This document shows, one piece after another, positions 7,376-15,675 of a stretch of DNA of 64,000 bases. The stretch is from Gracilibacillus salitolerans (GTDB lineage Bacteria; Bacillota; Bacilli; Bacillales; Amphibacillaceae), in the NCBI RefSeq assembly GCF_009650095.1, contig NZ_CP045915.1, positions 4,836,001 through 4,900,000 on the forward strand, read 5' to 3'. The notes beneath the pieces were generated by a model. It saw nothing but the letters and a program-made list of their open reading frames with translations. It did not search any database and was not told where the DNA came from. The translations under genes were made by a program, and so were the position numbers. How positions within the stretch are numbered: the first letter of the stretch is position 1; each line of letters begins with the position of its first letter.

Positions 7376-8542
7376 TTGAATTCAAAAAAAGTACTAGGCA
7401 TATTATTTGCTGTCATGTTCTTTGTGATGGTGGGGTTCGGAATTATTATCCCTGTTCTGCCTTTTTACGCAGAAGAACTTGGCGCATCACCATTTGAGTT
7501 AGGTTTATTAATGGCAACCTATTCGGTTATGCAATTTTTATTCGCCCCAATGTGGGGAAGAATTTCTGATAAAATTGGACGAAAACCTGTATTAATGATT
7601 GGTATTGCCGGTTTGGCACTATCATTTTTCTTGCTTGCCCTAGCAACACATTTATGGATGTTATTTGCCGCCCGTATTATTGGTGGGTTATTATCTGCTG
7701 CCAACATGCCTACCGTAACGGCATATGTGGCAGATATAACAAGTGAAGAAGATCGTGGTAAAGGAATGGGAATTATCGGTGCAGCTGTAGGTCTTGGTTT
7801 TATCTTCGGTCCTGCTATTGGTGGTGTCTTTTCCTCCGGTAATTTAGCGATTCCGTTCTATTTATCAGGTATTTCTTCTTTGATTACCTTTATACTAGTT
7901 GCGCTTGTCCTAAAAGAATCGTTAACTGAAAAAGGTCTAGCACATGGAAAAAAACGACCACCTTTATTAGAAGCATTTAAAACACCTACTGCGAATTTAT
8001 ATGTTTTGCAATGGTTTGTTTCGGTATCTTTAGCAGGGCTTGAAGCGACATTTGCCTACTTTGCGTATGATCGTGCCGGTCTTGGAACGGTTGAGCTTGG
8101 CTATATCTTTATGATCATGGGTTTAGCAGGAGCAATTGTTCAGGGTGGTTTAGTTGGCCAAATGACGAAAAAATTAGGAGAAGGAAATGTGATTCAAATC
8201 GGAATCATCGTCTCCGCTATCGGTTTTACACTTATTTTGTTTGTACAGAATTTCCTTACCGCAGCGATATTTCTGACTGTCTTTGGTTTAGGGAATGGTT
8301 TGATTCGTCCAAGCGTATCATCACTGCTAACGAAAAAAGCAACATCCGGCTATGGACAAGTTACTGGACTGTTATCGTCTTTCGATTCCTTAGGCCGAAT
8401 TGTCGGACCACCACTTGGTGGAATGTTGTACGGGATGGCGATAATTATGCCCTACGTATCTGGTATCATTTTATCCGTTCTGGCTCTAGGTATTTATTAT
8501 TTGTATAGGAGTCGTACAAATACCACAGTGGGACACGCATAA
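7376..8542 (+). CDS. MFS drug-efflux-type transporter (DHA1 family, 12 TM)
   Basis: The 388-residue protein starts best at TTG 7376, eight bases after GGAG; GTG 7367 and TTG 7373 are alternatives. It shows the DHA1 pattern: 'GFGIIIPVLPFYAEELG' in helix 1, motif A 'GRISDKIGRKP' between helices 2 and 3, and the antiporter motif C region 'GLGFIFGPAIGG' in helix 5. Twelve hydrophobic segments are evident. Relatives export tetracyclines, fluoroquinolones or dyes by proton antiport. It ends at a hairpin terminator. Specificity is unknown. Confidence 0.85.
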   Translation: MNSKKVLGILFAVMFFVMVGFGIIIPVLPFYAEELGASPFELGLLMATYSVMQFLFAPMWGRISDKIGRKPVLMIGIAGLALSFFLLALATHLWMLFAARIIGGLLSAANMPTVTAYVADITSEEDRGKGMGIIGAAVGLGFIFGPAIGGVFSSGNLAIPFYLSGISSLITFILVALVLKESLTEKGLAHGKKRPPLLEAFKTPTANLYVLQWFVSVSLAGLEATFAYFAYDRAGLGTVELGYIFMIMGLAGAIVQGGLVGQMTKKLGEGNVIQIGIIVSAIGFTLILFVQNFLTAAIFLTVFGLGNGLIRPSVSSLLTKKATSGYGQVTGLLSSFDSLGRIVGPPLGGMLYGMAIIMPYVSGIILSVLALGIYYLYRSRTNTTVGHA

Positions 8543-8547
8543 TAATG

Positions 8548-8583
8548 AAAGCATGTTATCTGGGAGGGTAGCGTGCTTTTTTA
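8548..8583 (+). terminator. Terminator after the MFS gene
   Basis: AAAGCATGTTATC pairs (with G-U pairs) to GTAGCGTGCTTT and is followed by TTTT. The stem resembles the one at 9084-9117. Confidence 0.75.
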
Positions 8584-8649
8584 TATATTCGACTTTAACA
8601 CGATTGAATTACTGTGTATACTTGGATTAACACTAAAGGAGGGATTCCA

Positions 8650-9066
8650 ATGTCTATCCCTAAACCACTCGTTCAAACAAACCAAACATTTATATTAATC
8701 ACTGTTTTATTCGGTTTGTTCATTCACCCGATGATTTTAATATTGCCTTTTGTCACCGGAGTCATTACCTTACTAACGAAAAATAACCCGGTAATCCGAA
8801 TAGGGAAAAACTTTTTGACAAAACCAGCCAACGCCTATCCACCAGAAGATAAAGCACAACAAATCTTTAACCAATGGATTGCTACAGTTTGTATTGGGCT
8901 ATCGCTATTATTCTTTACACTGCAAATCAATTGGCTCGCTTACACTTTCAGTACTATGGTTGTAATAGCTTCTGGTCTCGCCCTTGCTGGATACTGTATC
9001 GGCTGCACCATCCGTTATCGCTACACGATGTGGAGACATAAAAGAGGTTCTGAGGGAGGAGGATAA
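8650..9066 (+). CDS. DUF4395-like membrane protein
   Basis: The 138-residue protein starts at ATG 8650 after AAGGAGG. It has two N-terminal and two C-terminal hydrophobic segments around a polar loop, an early 'PLVQTNQTFI', and a late 'GYCIGCTIRYRY'. The last matches the paired Cys of the DUF4395 family, whose function is unknown but which is sometimes found near thiol or sulfur genes. It is flanked by terminators and so transcribed alone. Assignment rests on motif pattern only. Confidence 0.6.
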   Translation: MSIPKPLVQTNQTFILITVLFGLFIHPMILILPFVTGVITLLTKNNPVIRIGKNFLTKPANAYPPEDKAQQIFNQWIATVCIGLSLLFFTLQINWLAYTFSTMVVIASGLALAGYCIGCTIRYRYTMWRHKRGSEGGG

Positions 9067-9083
9067 CCCGTCCCTTTGTCATC

Positions 9084-9120
9084 AAAGCATGCTATCTGGA
9101 AAAAGATAGCATGCTTTTTG
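9084..9120. terminator. Bidirectional terminator
   Basis: A perfect 13-bp stem AAAGCATGCTATC / GATAGCATGCTTT with a short A-rich loop and flanking T-runs. It is shared by the convergent DUF4395 gene and the minus-strand gene ending at 9122. Confidence 0.9.
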
Positions 9121-9121
9121 C

Positions 9122-9844
9122 TCACACTCTGTTATTCAACGATATCTCTTCTACTTTTAGTAAAGAAGAGAATATGCGCATAAATACTTCATAGCGATCT
9201 TCTTCATCACGTAATTGCTCTTGGAAATGCCGCAAATGCCTTGCAACATCTTCTCTTGTGCGGATATCAAATTGATAAAATTCTCCGATAGGGAAATATA
9301 AGGAATCACAAAAAGGAAGGAGAATACCGGCAGCGATCGATCCTTGCTTTGGATAGGAAAAGGTGGGCAGAGGGTGGAAAATTTCTAATGTTTTCTCCGT
9401 CTCAATATCGACTGCAACAAAAGCATTGGCACCAATTTGATTACCGATATAATAGTACGCTGGAGTGACATGTCGCCATTCCTGGAACCATGATTTCAAA
9501 ACAGGCCAATTTTGGAAGTAGCGTTTATTTTCTTTTACAAAGTCTCGGAAACAATTAAAGGAAGGATTTAACTTTACTTCATAGATGAGGCGCCACCAAA
9601 AAAGATTTTCAACAATAGGGTCGTGCTTATTTGCGGGGATATTATAATCATTAGCAAATTCTTCGAAAACGGGACTGAGATCTGGCAAGTATTTTTGATA
9701 AGCATATTTCACAAACTTTAAATAAACATTCATAAGCAATTCTCCCCGAAGCTCCTCGGACAGCATCATTTCATGCCGGAATTTCACAGTCCTTTCTCGC
9801 GGTTTTGACAACCGGAAGTCATTTTTTTCATTTCTTTGAGTCAT
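9122..9844 (-). CDS. Hypothetical protein, 240 aa
   Basis: I do not recognise a family with certainty. The protein is soluble, charged and rich in aromatic residues, with no signal peptide, membrane helix or Cys cluster. The N-terminal 60 residues are basic and helical. The middle is Trp/Phe-rich ('NLFWWRLIYEV', 'WPVLKSWFQEWRHV'), and the C-terminal half looks mixed alpha/beta ('NAFVAVDIETEKTLEIF'), then helical. Stretches resemble the globular part of some SEC-C-associated proteins, but the SEC-C Cys motif is absent. Codon use is ordinary. The start at 9844 has AGAGG upstream. Confidence 0.75.
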   Translation of the reverse strand: MTQRNEKNDFRLSKPRERTVKFRHEMMLSEELRGELLMNVYLKFVKYAYQKYLPDLSPVFEEFANDYNIPANKHDPIVENLFWWRLIYEVKLNPSFNCFRDFVKENKRYFQNWPVLKSWFQEWRHVTPAYYYIGNQIGANAFVAVDIETEKTLEIFHPLPTFSYPKQGSIAAGILLPFCDSLYFPIGEFYQFDIRTREDVARHLRHFQEQLRDEEDRYEVFMRIFSSLLKVEEISLNNRV

Positions 9845-9983
9845 TACATCAATCCTCTCTTTTTAAATTTATTGCATAAAAACACACATAATATATTATT
9901 CGAGGTAATGTTGCAAATTCCTGCAAAAAAATAAAAGTCAGTTTAGTTTGAAGGAAGCACAGGGGAAGAGAACGCAAAATTGG

Positions 9984-10712
9984 TCATTCCCCTTGTATTT
10001 TTGTTCTACCCAACACTCTCAACCGATAGCTATTTTTGGCGGTCTGGCCAAGTTGATCGAGAAGGTTGTAGTTGGCATAGGCACCGACGATAGCTCCTAG
10101 CCCAGGTATCATTTGCAGTAATTTAACGAGATCAATATAGTCGCGGTATTCTTGCTGGAAGACACGCCAATCCATATCTGCAAGGCGGTCTTTCTCTTTC
10201 TCCCAATACTTAATCAAGTGATACACTTCTCTCCTTTTATAATCATTCGAAAACGCCAGCTGAAAGACATGTAAGATAAATAATCTTTCCTCATACCTCG
10301 ATGTATCAAAACCATAAACCGTTGCCACTTCAAACAAAAATTTCATTTTTATCGATAATAACAATGGAAAATCAGCCAAACCTAAGAAGATACCACCAGC
10401 TCCAGTTCCAGCACCTTCAATCATAGCGGTCTTGCGGTAGTTCTCTAATTTCTGCTGAATTATTTTTTCCTTATCCTCTAATGAATTTCCGACATCCTGG
10501 CTCTTCCTTGTGGTAAAATCAGAACCAACTAATGTCGTTTGAACCATATGTTTAATTGCTTCTGTCATGATTTGATGTGCTTTTTCCGGTATATAACTGT
10601 TGATTTTATTTTGTGCTTTTTTTGATAACTGTTGAAAAGTACTCTTTTTCTTTAATATCTTTAATTCCCATTCAAGCATTTCTTGATATGCTTGTTGTTC
10701 ATATTGATTCAT
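9984..10712 (-). CDS. EcsC family protein
   Basis: The 242-residue protein starts at ATG 10712, seven bases after GGAGAG. It matches the EcsC family: a long amphipathic N-terminus, 'EGAGTGAGGIFLGLADFPLLLSIKMKFLFEVA' in the middle, and a C-terminal 'QMIPGLGAIVGAYANYNLLDQLG'. EcsC is named for the third gene of the B. subtilis ecsABC operon, but free-standing members like this one have no defined role. Glycine-rich hydrophobic stretches suggest membrane association. It is divergent from the MerR regulator gene. Confidence 0.8.
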   Translation of the reverse strand: MNQYEQQAYQEMLEWELKILKKKSTFQQLSKKAQNKINSYIPEKAHQIMTEAIKHMVQTTLVGSDFTTRKSQDVGNSLEDKEKIIQQKLENYRKTAMIEGAGTGAGGIFLGLADFPLLLSIKMKFLFEVATVYGFDTSRYEERLFILHVFQLAFSNDYKRREVYHLIKYWEKEKDRLADMDWRVFQQEYRDYIDLVKLLQMIPGLGAIVGAYANYNLLDQLGQTAKNSYRLRVLGRTKIQGE

Positions 10713-10780
10713 GTCACATCTCTCCATTTTTATTCGTAGTCATCCATACGTATAGTCATATAAAAAGTTTCAAAAAACTC

Positions 10781-10811
10781 TTGACCCTCACGTTACGTTA
10801 TAGCTTAAGCT
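10781..10811 (+). promoter_or_regulatory. MerR-type promoter with 19-bp spacer
   Basis: TTGACC (10781-10786) and TAAGCT (10806-10811) are 19 bases apart. The spacer holds an ACGTTACGT dyad core. Long-spacer promoters spanning a dyad are the mark of MerR activators such as Mta/TipA, so the gene probably autoactivates. Confidence 0.7.
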
Positions 10812-10832
10812 TCATTTGAAAGGGTGATCAGC

Positions 10833-11561
10833 ATGCAAGTAAAAGAAGTAGCAGCATTAACTGGTGTAAGTGTGCGCACCTTACATCATTATGATGAAAT
10901 CGGACTTTTATCACCTGCCAAATCCGCGGAAAATGGCTATCGTATATATTCCGATGAAGACTTGACAACCCTTCAACAAATTTTATTTTTTCGAGCATTA
11001 GATTTTCCATTAAAGAAAATCAAAGAAATCATGTCTAGTTCTCATTATAACCGATTGGAAGCACTAGATATGCAGCGAAACATGTTACTGGATAAACAAC
11101 AAAGAATTAACAGGATGCTCGAAACGATTGAAAAAACCATCCAAAACGAGAAAGGAGTGTACCACATGAGTCGAAAAGAAAAGTTCCAAGGCTTTGATTT
11201 CACTAACAACCCTTATGAAGAAGAAGCAAGACAACGTTGGGGGGATAAGAAGGTAGACGAAGCCAATCAAAAAGCACAGAGCATGACCAAGGAACTGCAA
11301 GATGAAATGAATCAGATATACAAAGAATTAGCAGCCATTCGGCACCTGGATCCCACTTCAAAGGAAGCACAACAAACCATTAAAAAGTGGTATGATTTTT
11401 TAAACGACCATTTCACTACCTATACACCGGAGGCCTTCCAAGGATTAGGAATGATGTATGTACAGGATGAACGCTTCACTGAAAATATTGATCAATTTGG
11501 TAAGGGCTTGGCCAAATTCATGAGTGAAGCCATGAATGAATTCGCAACAAATCAAAAATAA
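10833..11561 (+). CDS. MerR-family regulator with TipAS effector domain (Mta-like)
   Basis: The 242-residue protein starts at ATG 10833 after AAAGGG. The N-terminal winged HTH '[24 protein letters not shown]' is a classic MerR domain. A dimerisation coiled coil around residues 75-115 leads to a C-terminal TipAS domain ('[19 protein letters not shown]', '[18 protein letters not shown]'). The TipAS domain of TipAL/Mta binds hydrophobic or thiopeptide ligands and drives transcription of efflux genes. No pump gene lies directly downstream. The regulated target may be its own promoter or an unlinked transporter. Confidence 0.9.
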   Translation: MQVKEVAALTGVSVRTLHHYDEIGLLSPAKSAENGYRIYSDEDLTTLQQILFFRALDFPLKKIKEIMSSSHYNRLEALDMQRNMLLDKQQRINRMLETIEKTIQNEKGVYHMSRKEKFQGFDFTNNPYEEEARQRWGDKKVDEANQKAQSMTKELQDEMNQIYKELAAIRHLDPTSKEAQQTIKKWYDFLNDHFTTYTPEAFQGLGMMYVQDERFTENIDQFGKGLAKFMSEAMNEFATNQK

Positions 11562-11573
11562 GCTAAAACATAT

Positions 11574-11608
11574 TGATCATTGGTCATAGTACCTTTGATC
11601 ATTTTTTT
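11574..11608 (+). terminator. Terminator of the MerR gene
   Basis: TGATCATTGGT pairs with ACCTTTGATCA (two mismatches) and is followed by seven T. Confidence 0.75.
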
Positions 11609-11745
11609 GGCAGAATCAAAGAAGGTTTGCATAGTATTTGCTCTTTTTTAATGGTTGATACCCTTTCTAAGCGTCCTTCCCATGTATGCATCAATCAAAC
11701 AAGGAGAACATAACCTTAAATCTTATGTTATTGAGGTGTTTGTAC

Positions 11746-12459
11746 ATGTCTGACATTCTGATTATTATCGCCAGAGTGCTTACCATTCTCCCTTTACTAC
11801 TCATCATTACTCTCTTCATGGGGAAAAGAGCAATTGGAGAACTTCCAGTATTTGATTTTCTTGTGATCATTACGTTATCCTCTGTCGTCGGTGCAGATAT
11901 TGCGGATCCAAACATTGACCATATTCCTACAATCACCGCTGTTATTCTAATTGGTCTTTTGCAAAAAATCGTATCCTATTTAAAACTTGCAAACAGACGG
12001 GTTGGCAGATTGATAACATTTGAGCCAACCATTGTGGTATATGATGGAACGTTTCTTCAACGAAATTTAAAAGATACCGGATTCTCTATTGATAACATTT
12101 TACAAATGCTAAGAGATAAAGGAGTTTTTGATAGCAGGGAAGTCGAAATAGCTATTATTGAGGCAAATGGCTCATTAAGTGTATTAAAAAAACCGGAAAA
12201 AAATCCAGTAACAGCTGAAGATTTACAAATTGACCAGCCTACCTCTAAAATTTCCTATCCGGTTATTGTTGAAGGAATAGTTCACAGCAAAGTCTTGGCG
12301 GCCAGGAATCTTAATGAGGAGTGGCTGCAGGCAGAGCTTACAAAAATAGGCATAACGAATCCAAAAGATGTTTTTTTTGCTTCCATTAACCTGTTAAATG
12401 AAATTCATATTTCACTTTATGAAGATCAATTTATGGAGACTCCTCCTATTCAACATTAA
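11746..12459 (+). CDS. DUF421 (YetF/YcaP-like) membrane protein
   Basis: The 237-residue protein starts at ATG 11746, seven bases after GAGGTG; the in-frame start 60 bases earlier lacks a site. Three N-terminal membrane helices carry 'TLFMGKRAIGELPVFDFLVIITLSSVVGA', the DUF421 signature. They are followed by a cytosolic alpha/beta domain with 'RREVEIAIIEANGSLSVLKKP'-like sequence (SREVEIAI...). Relatives are widespread in spore formers and several are made in the forespore, but biochemical function is unknown. It is convergent with the diguanylate cyclase gene. Confidence 0.85.
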   Translation: MSDILIIIARVLTILPLLLIITLFMGKRAIGELPVFDFLVIITLSSVVGADIADPNIDHIPTITAVILIGLLQKIVSYLKLANRRVGRLITFEPTIVVYDGTFLQRNLKDTGFSIDNILQMLRDKGVFDSREVEIAIIEANGSLSVLKKPEKNPVTAEDLQIDQPTSKISYPVIVEGIVHSKVLAARNLNEEWLQAELTKIGITNPKDVFFASINLLNEIHISLYEDQFMETPPIQH

Positions 12460-12499
12460 AAACTTCAGAAGTAGGATTAAAGCACCTATACAGTAATGA

Positions 12500-12610
12500 A
12501 AATCAATACCTTGAAGCCATGTTAGTACCCCCTAAAAGCTCGTCTTTAGTCGTGAGAGGTTAGTTGTGGATACATTGGCAATCCCACGGCTAAAGTCACA
12601 AACTAACTTA
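12500..12610 (+). mobile_element. Possible IS200/IS605-type end remnant
   Basis: CTTTAGTCGTGAG (12544-12556) and CCCACGGCTAAAG (12583-12595) form an imperfect palindrome, preceded by 'taccccctaaaagctcg'. Such 'actaaag...cgtgg' hairpins close to a coding end are typical of IS605/TnpB-type element ends. No transposase remains. This reading is by pattern only. Confidence 0.35.
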
Positions 12611-12614
12611 CCAT

Positions 12615-13736
12615 TTAAGTTTCTTGAACAGCTAAATGACTATCCTCTTGTTTATACATTACTTGATTTTTACCACTTCGTTTTGCCTTATAAAGTAATT
12701 GATCTGCTCGTTGAAAAAAGAGCTCTTTTGAAATATCCTCAGTTAACGTTTTTAAACCAATACTTACCGTTATATTTTCATTCAATTCTTCGTGATTTTG
12801 ATTCGCTATATACAATCGGAGACTTTCAATTGTTTCGCAGGCTTCTTCTAAACTTTTATTTGTAAGAAGAATCGCAAACTCCTCCCCGCCATAGCGTGCT
12901 ACAATGTCATCTTCTGTCACCTGTTCCGATATCGCATCTGCGACTCGCTTCAGAACTATATCGCCATTACTATGACCATAAAAATCATTAATCATTTTGA
13001 AATTATCAATATCTAGTAGAGCAAGTTGTAGTGGCATCCCTTGTGAAATACTTTGATCATACAAAAAATCTAAATATTCATGGAATGTTTTATGGTTATA
13101 AAGACCAGTTAGAGCATCAATCTTTGATAATCGTTCCATCATGGCACTTTTCACAATTAATTCCTTTTCTTTTTCTGCTGCTCGTTGAAGGAATTGAAAT
13201 ACTTCATTTCCTCTTTCTATAACGATGAGATAAGCCATATAGCCCGCAAGTAGTACAAAGTGATAGGAAAAATACTCATAAAGAGTTCCTGCTTCTCTTA
13301 TGGATGGTAATGCATATAGGGAGGTTAATGCGATTAGATTAATAACTAAACTAAAACGTAGTTTCTTTTTATCAAAATAAATTAAAACAACTGCCATCGC
13401 TAATAAAAGAAGAATTTTCAATCCAGACACTGTAGGGTGGCTGATAATAGTTACGAGTGCTAGAACCGTACCAGAAATCGTTAATAATCTTGAACTGTAT
13501 ATTTGTTTATGATTAATTAAGTAGTGTGTAATCAATAAAATACTAACTTGAATAGAGGAAGAGATTATTACTTTATGTATAATAAAACCACCAATATAAT
13601 CAGGGGTATAATAGATGGTTACTAATAAGCCAATTATTTGTCCTAAAAAGGCCATTATTACCATTAACCAATAGATATAGAGTATTTTCTTTGTCCACAT
13701 CTTATTATTTAAGCGTGTCGGTCTTGTGCTTGCCAT
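12615..13736 (-). CDS. Membrane-bound diguanylate cyclase (GGDEF)
   Basis: The 373-residue protein has about six membrane helices in the first 190 residues, a short coiled coil, then a GGDEF domain. The domain shows 'DALTGLYNHKTF', 'ALLDIDNFKMINDFYGHSNGD', the active site 'RYGGEEF' (GGEEF form, catalytically competent) and 'RADQLLYKAKRSGKNQV'. The position five residues before the motif reads TEDD rather than RxxD, so the usual inhibitory I-site is absent and product inhibition through it is not expected. It should make c-di-GMP from GTP at the membrane. A PilZ receptor is encoded at 6976-7350. Confidence 0.9.
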   Translation of the reverse strand: MASTRPTRLNNKMWTKKILYIYWLMVIMAFLGQIIGLLVTIYYTPDYIGGFIIHKVIISSSIQVSILLITHYLINHKQIYSSRLLTISGTVLALVTIISHPTVSGLKILLLLAMAVVLIYFDKKKLRFSLVINLIALTSLYALPSIREAGTLYEYFSYHFVLLAGYMAYLIVIERGNEVFQFLQRAAEKEKELIVKSAMMERLSKIDALTGLYNHKTFHEYLDFLYDQSISQGMPLQLALLDIDNFKMINDFYGHSNGDIVLKRVADAISEQVTEDDIVARYGGEEFAILLTNKSLEEACETIESLRLYIANQNHEELNENITVSIGLKTLTEDISKELFFQRADQLLYKAKRSGKNQVMYKQEDSHLAVQET

Positions 13737-13960
13737 TCTTTACCCACCTTTCTCATATCCAAGTTAATTCTATTATACACAGATCATTAGGACTATACAC
13801 CCATTATTTTCAATTAGCTTATATTTTTTGGAAGAATAACTAACAAAAACCATATCCTTTCTTTCCAAAAGTAAAGCAGAGACTCAAGACCTATATGAAA
13901 CACATTTTTTCCCATGTATTAATCTAGACGTTACAATTTCTTTTCAAATGGGAATCTTAT

Positions 13961-13986
13961 GTTTAATTAGCGATTCTAAAGGTTAT
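13961..13986 (+). promoter_or_regulatory. SigB-type promoter
   Basis: GTTTAA (13961-13966), a 14-base spacer and GGTTAT (13981-13986) match the SigB consensus GTTTAA-N12-15-GGGTAT with one change. It lies about 45 bases before the small spore-protein gene. Neither 13745-13960 upstream nor the opposite strand shows a gene. Confidence 0.7.
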
Positions 13987-14029
13987 CGAAAAATATAAGC
14001 AATAAAAAATACTAAGGAGGTTACGTTTA

Positions 14030-14209
14030 ATGAATCTAATGAGAGCAAAAGAAATTAAAGATGATCCGGTTATGAAAGATGTTGTCCATAACGGTAAATA
14101 TGTCTATATCGAGGATGTGAATGACGAAACGCAGCAAGCTTTAGTTAGATATACCAAACGCTCAGAAGGACTTTTTGAAGTTGATGTTACCAATTTAGTA
14201 GAAGAATAA
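14030..14209 (+). CDS. sspH: H-type small acid-soluble spore protein
   Basis: This 59-residue protein starts at ATG 14030 after AAGGAGG. It begins MNLMRAKEIKDDPVMKDVV and continues 'NGKYVYIEDVNDETQQALV', with a final 'VDVTNLVEE'. It aligns with the SspH family pattern (RAKEI, a V-x-Y-x-G turn, an 'I-x-x-V-D-E' strand and a terminal V-x-V-x-x-L-x-E). SspH is a minor forespore protein of unknown role. Here it is first in an operon with a stress SDR, and the visible promoter is SigB-like rather than clearly SigG-type. Confidence 0.85.
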   Translation: MNLMRAKEIKDDPVMKDVVHNGKYVYIEDVNDETQQALVRYTKRSEGLFEVDVTNLVEE

Positions 14210-14222
14210 ATGGAGGTAGAAC

Positions 14223-15089
14223 ATGCAACCATTTAATATGCAAAATGAATCCACACCAAGACAAAAACAAACGAAGCAGCCTGGTTTGGAATATAAAATG
14301 GAGCCTTTGCCACATCAGCCGTTAGGTTATACTGGATCTGGTAGGTTATCCGGTAAATCAGCCTTGATTACAGGCGGTGACAGTGGCATTGGCAGAGCCG
14401 TTTCAATCACCTATGCAAAAGAAGGCGCCAATGTAGCTATTTCCTATTTGGATGAACATAAAGATGCACAAGAGACAAAACACCTGGTAGAACAAGAAGG
14501 TGTACAGTGTATCCTTTTACCTGGTGACATAAAAGAGCCCGATTACTGTGAAAGATTAGTAGAAGAAACGGTTCAAGCCTTTGGTCAAATAAATATTTTA
14601 GTCAATAATGCAGCTATCCAATATGTGAAGGAAGATGTTGAAGACATCTCCAATGAACAATTTGATGAAGTGTTTAGAACAAACTTCTTTTCCCAATTCT
14701 ATTTAATTAAAGCGTCAGTTCGTTATATGAACGCAGGGGATAGTATTATTAATACTTCATCCATTAATGCTTATAAGGGCAATGGTATATTAATGGATTA
14801 CTCTGCTACAAAAGGAGCTATTACTGCCTTCACAAGAAGTATTGCTCAAAGCCTTGCCAAAAGAGGAATAAGAGCCAATTCTGTTGCACCAGGGCCGGTA
14901 TGGACACCGCTTATTCCTGCTTCTTTCGATGAAGACCAAGTTGAAAACTTTGGTCAGGATGGATTAATGGGAAGACCCGGTCAACCTTCAGAACATGCAT
15001 GGCCATATGTCATGCTTGCTTCAGATGATGCTTCTTATATGACGGGCCAAGCCATTCATATCAATGGGGGATCATGGACCTCCTCCTAA
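14223..15089 (+). CDS. General-stress short-chain dehydrogenase (GS39/YdaD-like)
   Basis: The 288-residue SDR has the extended N-terminal tail seen in the YdaD/YhxC/YhxD group. It has the NAD(P) motif 'TGGDSGIGRAVS', 'NNAA', the catalytic Ser in 'INTSSINAYKGN', Tyr-x3-Lys in 'DYSATKGA', and 'NSVAPGPVWTPLIPASF'. It begins 13 bases after the spore-protein stop with its own GGAGG, so it is in the same SigB-led unit. In B. subtilis the YdaD homologue is SigB-dependent, which agrees with the promoter. The physiological substrate is unknown. Confidence 0.88.
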   Translation: MQPFNMQNESTPRQKQTKQPGLEYKMEPLPHQPLGYTGSGRLSGKSALITGGDSGIGRAVSITYAKEGANVAISYLDEHKDAQETKHLVEQEGVQCILLPGDIKEPDYCERLVEETVQAFGQINILVNNAAIQYVKEDVEDISNEQFDEVFRTNFFSQFYLIKASVRYMNAGDSIINTSSINAYKGNGILMDYSATKGAITAFTRSIAQSLAKRGIRANSVAPGPVWTPLIPASFDEDQVENFGQDGLMGRPGQPSEHAWPYVMLASDDASYMTGQAIHINGGSWTSS

Positions 15090-15096
15090 ATGAAAG

Positions 15097-15130
15097 AGCT
15101 GAAACACTTAGAATAGTGTTTCAGCTTTTC
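15097..15130 (+). terminator. Terminator after the SDR gene
   Basis: AGCTGAAACACT and AGTGTTTCAGCT form a perfect 12-bp stem followed by TTTTCTC. Confidence 0.9.
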
Positions 15131-15420
15131 TCATTCTCATAATATTACAATTTCATTACAAAGGACGAAATAACCATTTTTCATGATTAAAAATATATTT
15201 CGGTGGTATTTAATAATTAAGATATTCATAAGATGAATTTGTAAGATTATCTCATGAGGAGTTGATATTATGTAGCTAGTCCTCAACATCTTACACACAG
15301 GCATTAATGAATATGTTATTATTAATGCAAGTGGAGCTTAATAGGATAAGAACTTCACAGCCAGTTTTAACGCTAGCCTAAATAGTTATTGCTCCAAAAA
15401 AATTGAAGGAGGAATTCTGT
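15131..15420 (+). other. Non-coding leader with several potential stems
   Basis: No gene is seen. GCATTAAT/ATTAATGC (about 15301-15329) and GAGGAGTTGA with TCCTCAAC can form hairpins upstream of the zinc-finger miniprotein. GATTAA...TGGTAT near 15184-15207 is a weak SigB-like pair. The function of the long leader is unknown. Confidence 0.4.
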
Positions 15421-15600
15421 ATGAGGTGTAAAAGTTGTAGTGGTGAAGGATTAATACGTTGTCCAGATTGTTCTGGTGAGGGTATCGATTATGGTATTCA
15501 CAAATGTGAAACTTGTGCTGGTGAAGGGGAAATGGCTTGTTCAACATGTGAAGGAAGTGGAAAAATAGGCTTCTTGGAAAAATTGAAATCTAAAGTATAG
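15421..15600 (+). CDS. DnaJ-type zinc-finger miniprotein
   Basis: The 59-residue protein starts at ATG 15421 after AAGGAGG. Almost the whole chain is four Cys repeats, CKSCSGEG, CPDCSGEG, CETCAGEG and CSTCEGSG, equal to the CxxCxGxG array of the DnaJ cysteine-rich domain, which binds two zinc ions. There is no J domain or client-binding domain. It ends with a short basic tail. It may be a stand-alone redox, chaperone or zinc-binding peptide. It has a long structured leader and a strong terminator and lies next to katE. Confidence 0.8.
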   Translation: MRCKSCSGEGLIRCPDCSGEGIDYGIHKCETCAGEGEMACSTCEGSGKIGFLEKLKSKV

Positions 15601-15622
15601 ACATCATAACTATTCATAAAGA

Positions 15623-15658
15623 AAAACCCAAGGTGAAGAACATTTCACCTTGGGTTTT
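15623..15658. terminator. Bidirectional terminator between miniprotein and katE
   Basis: AAAACCCAAGGTGAA and TTCACCTTGGGTTTT pair perfectly around a short loop. The T-rich flank works for both convergent genes. Confidence 0.9.
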
Positions 15659-15675
15659 GTCATTCAATTGCATCT

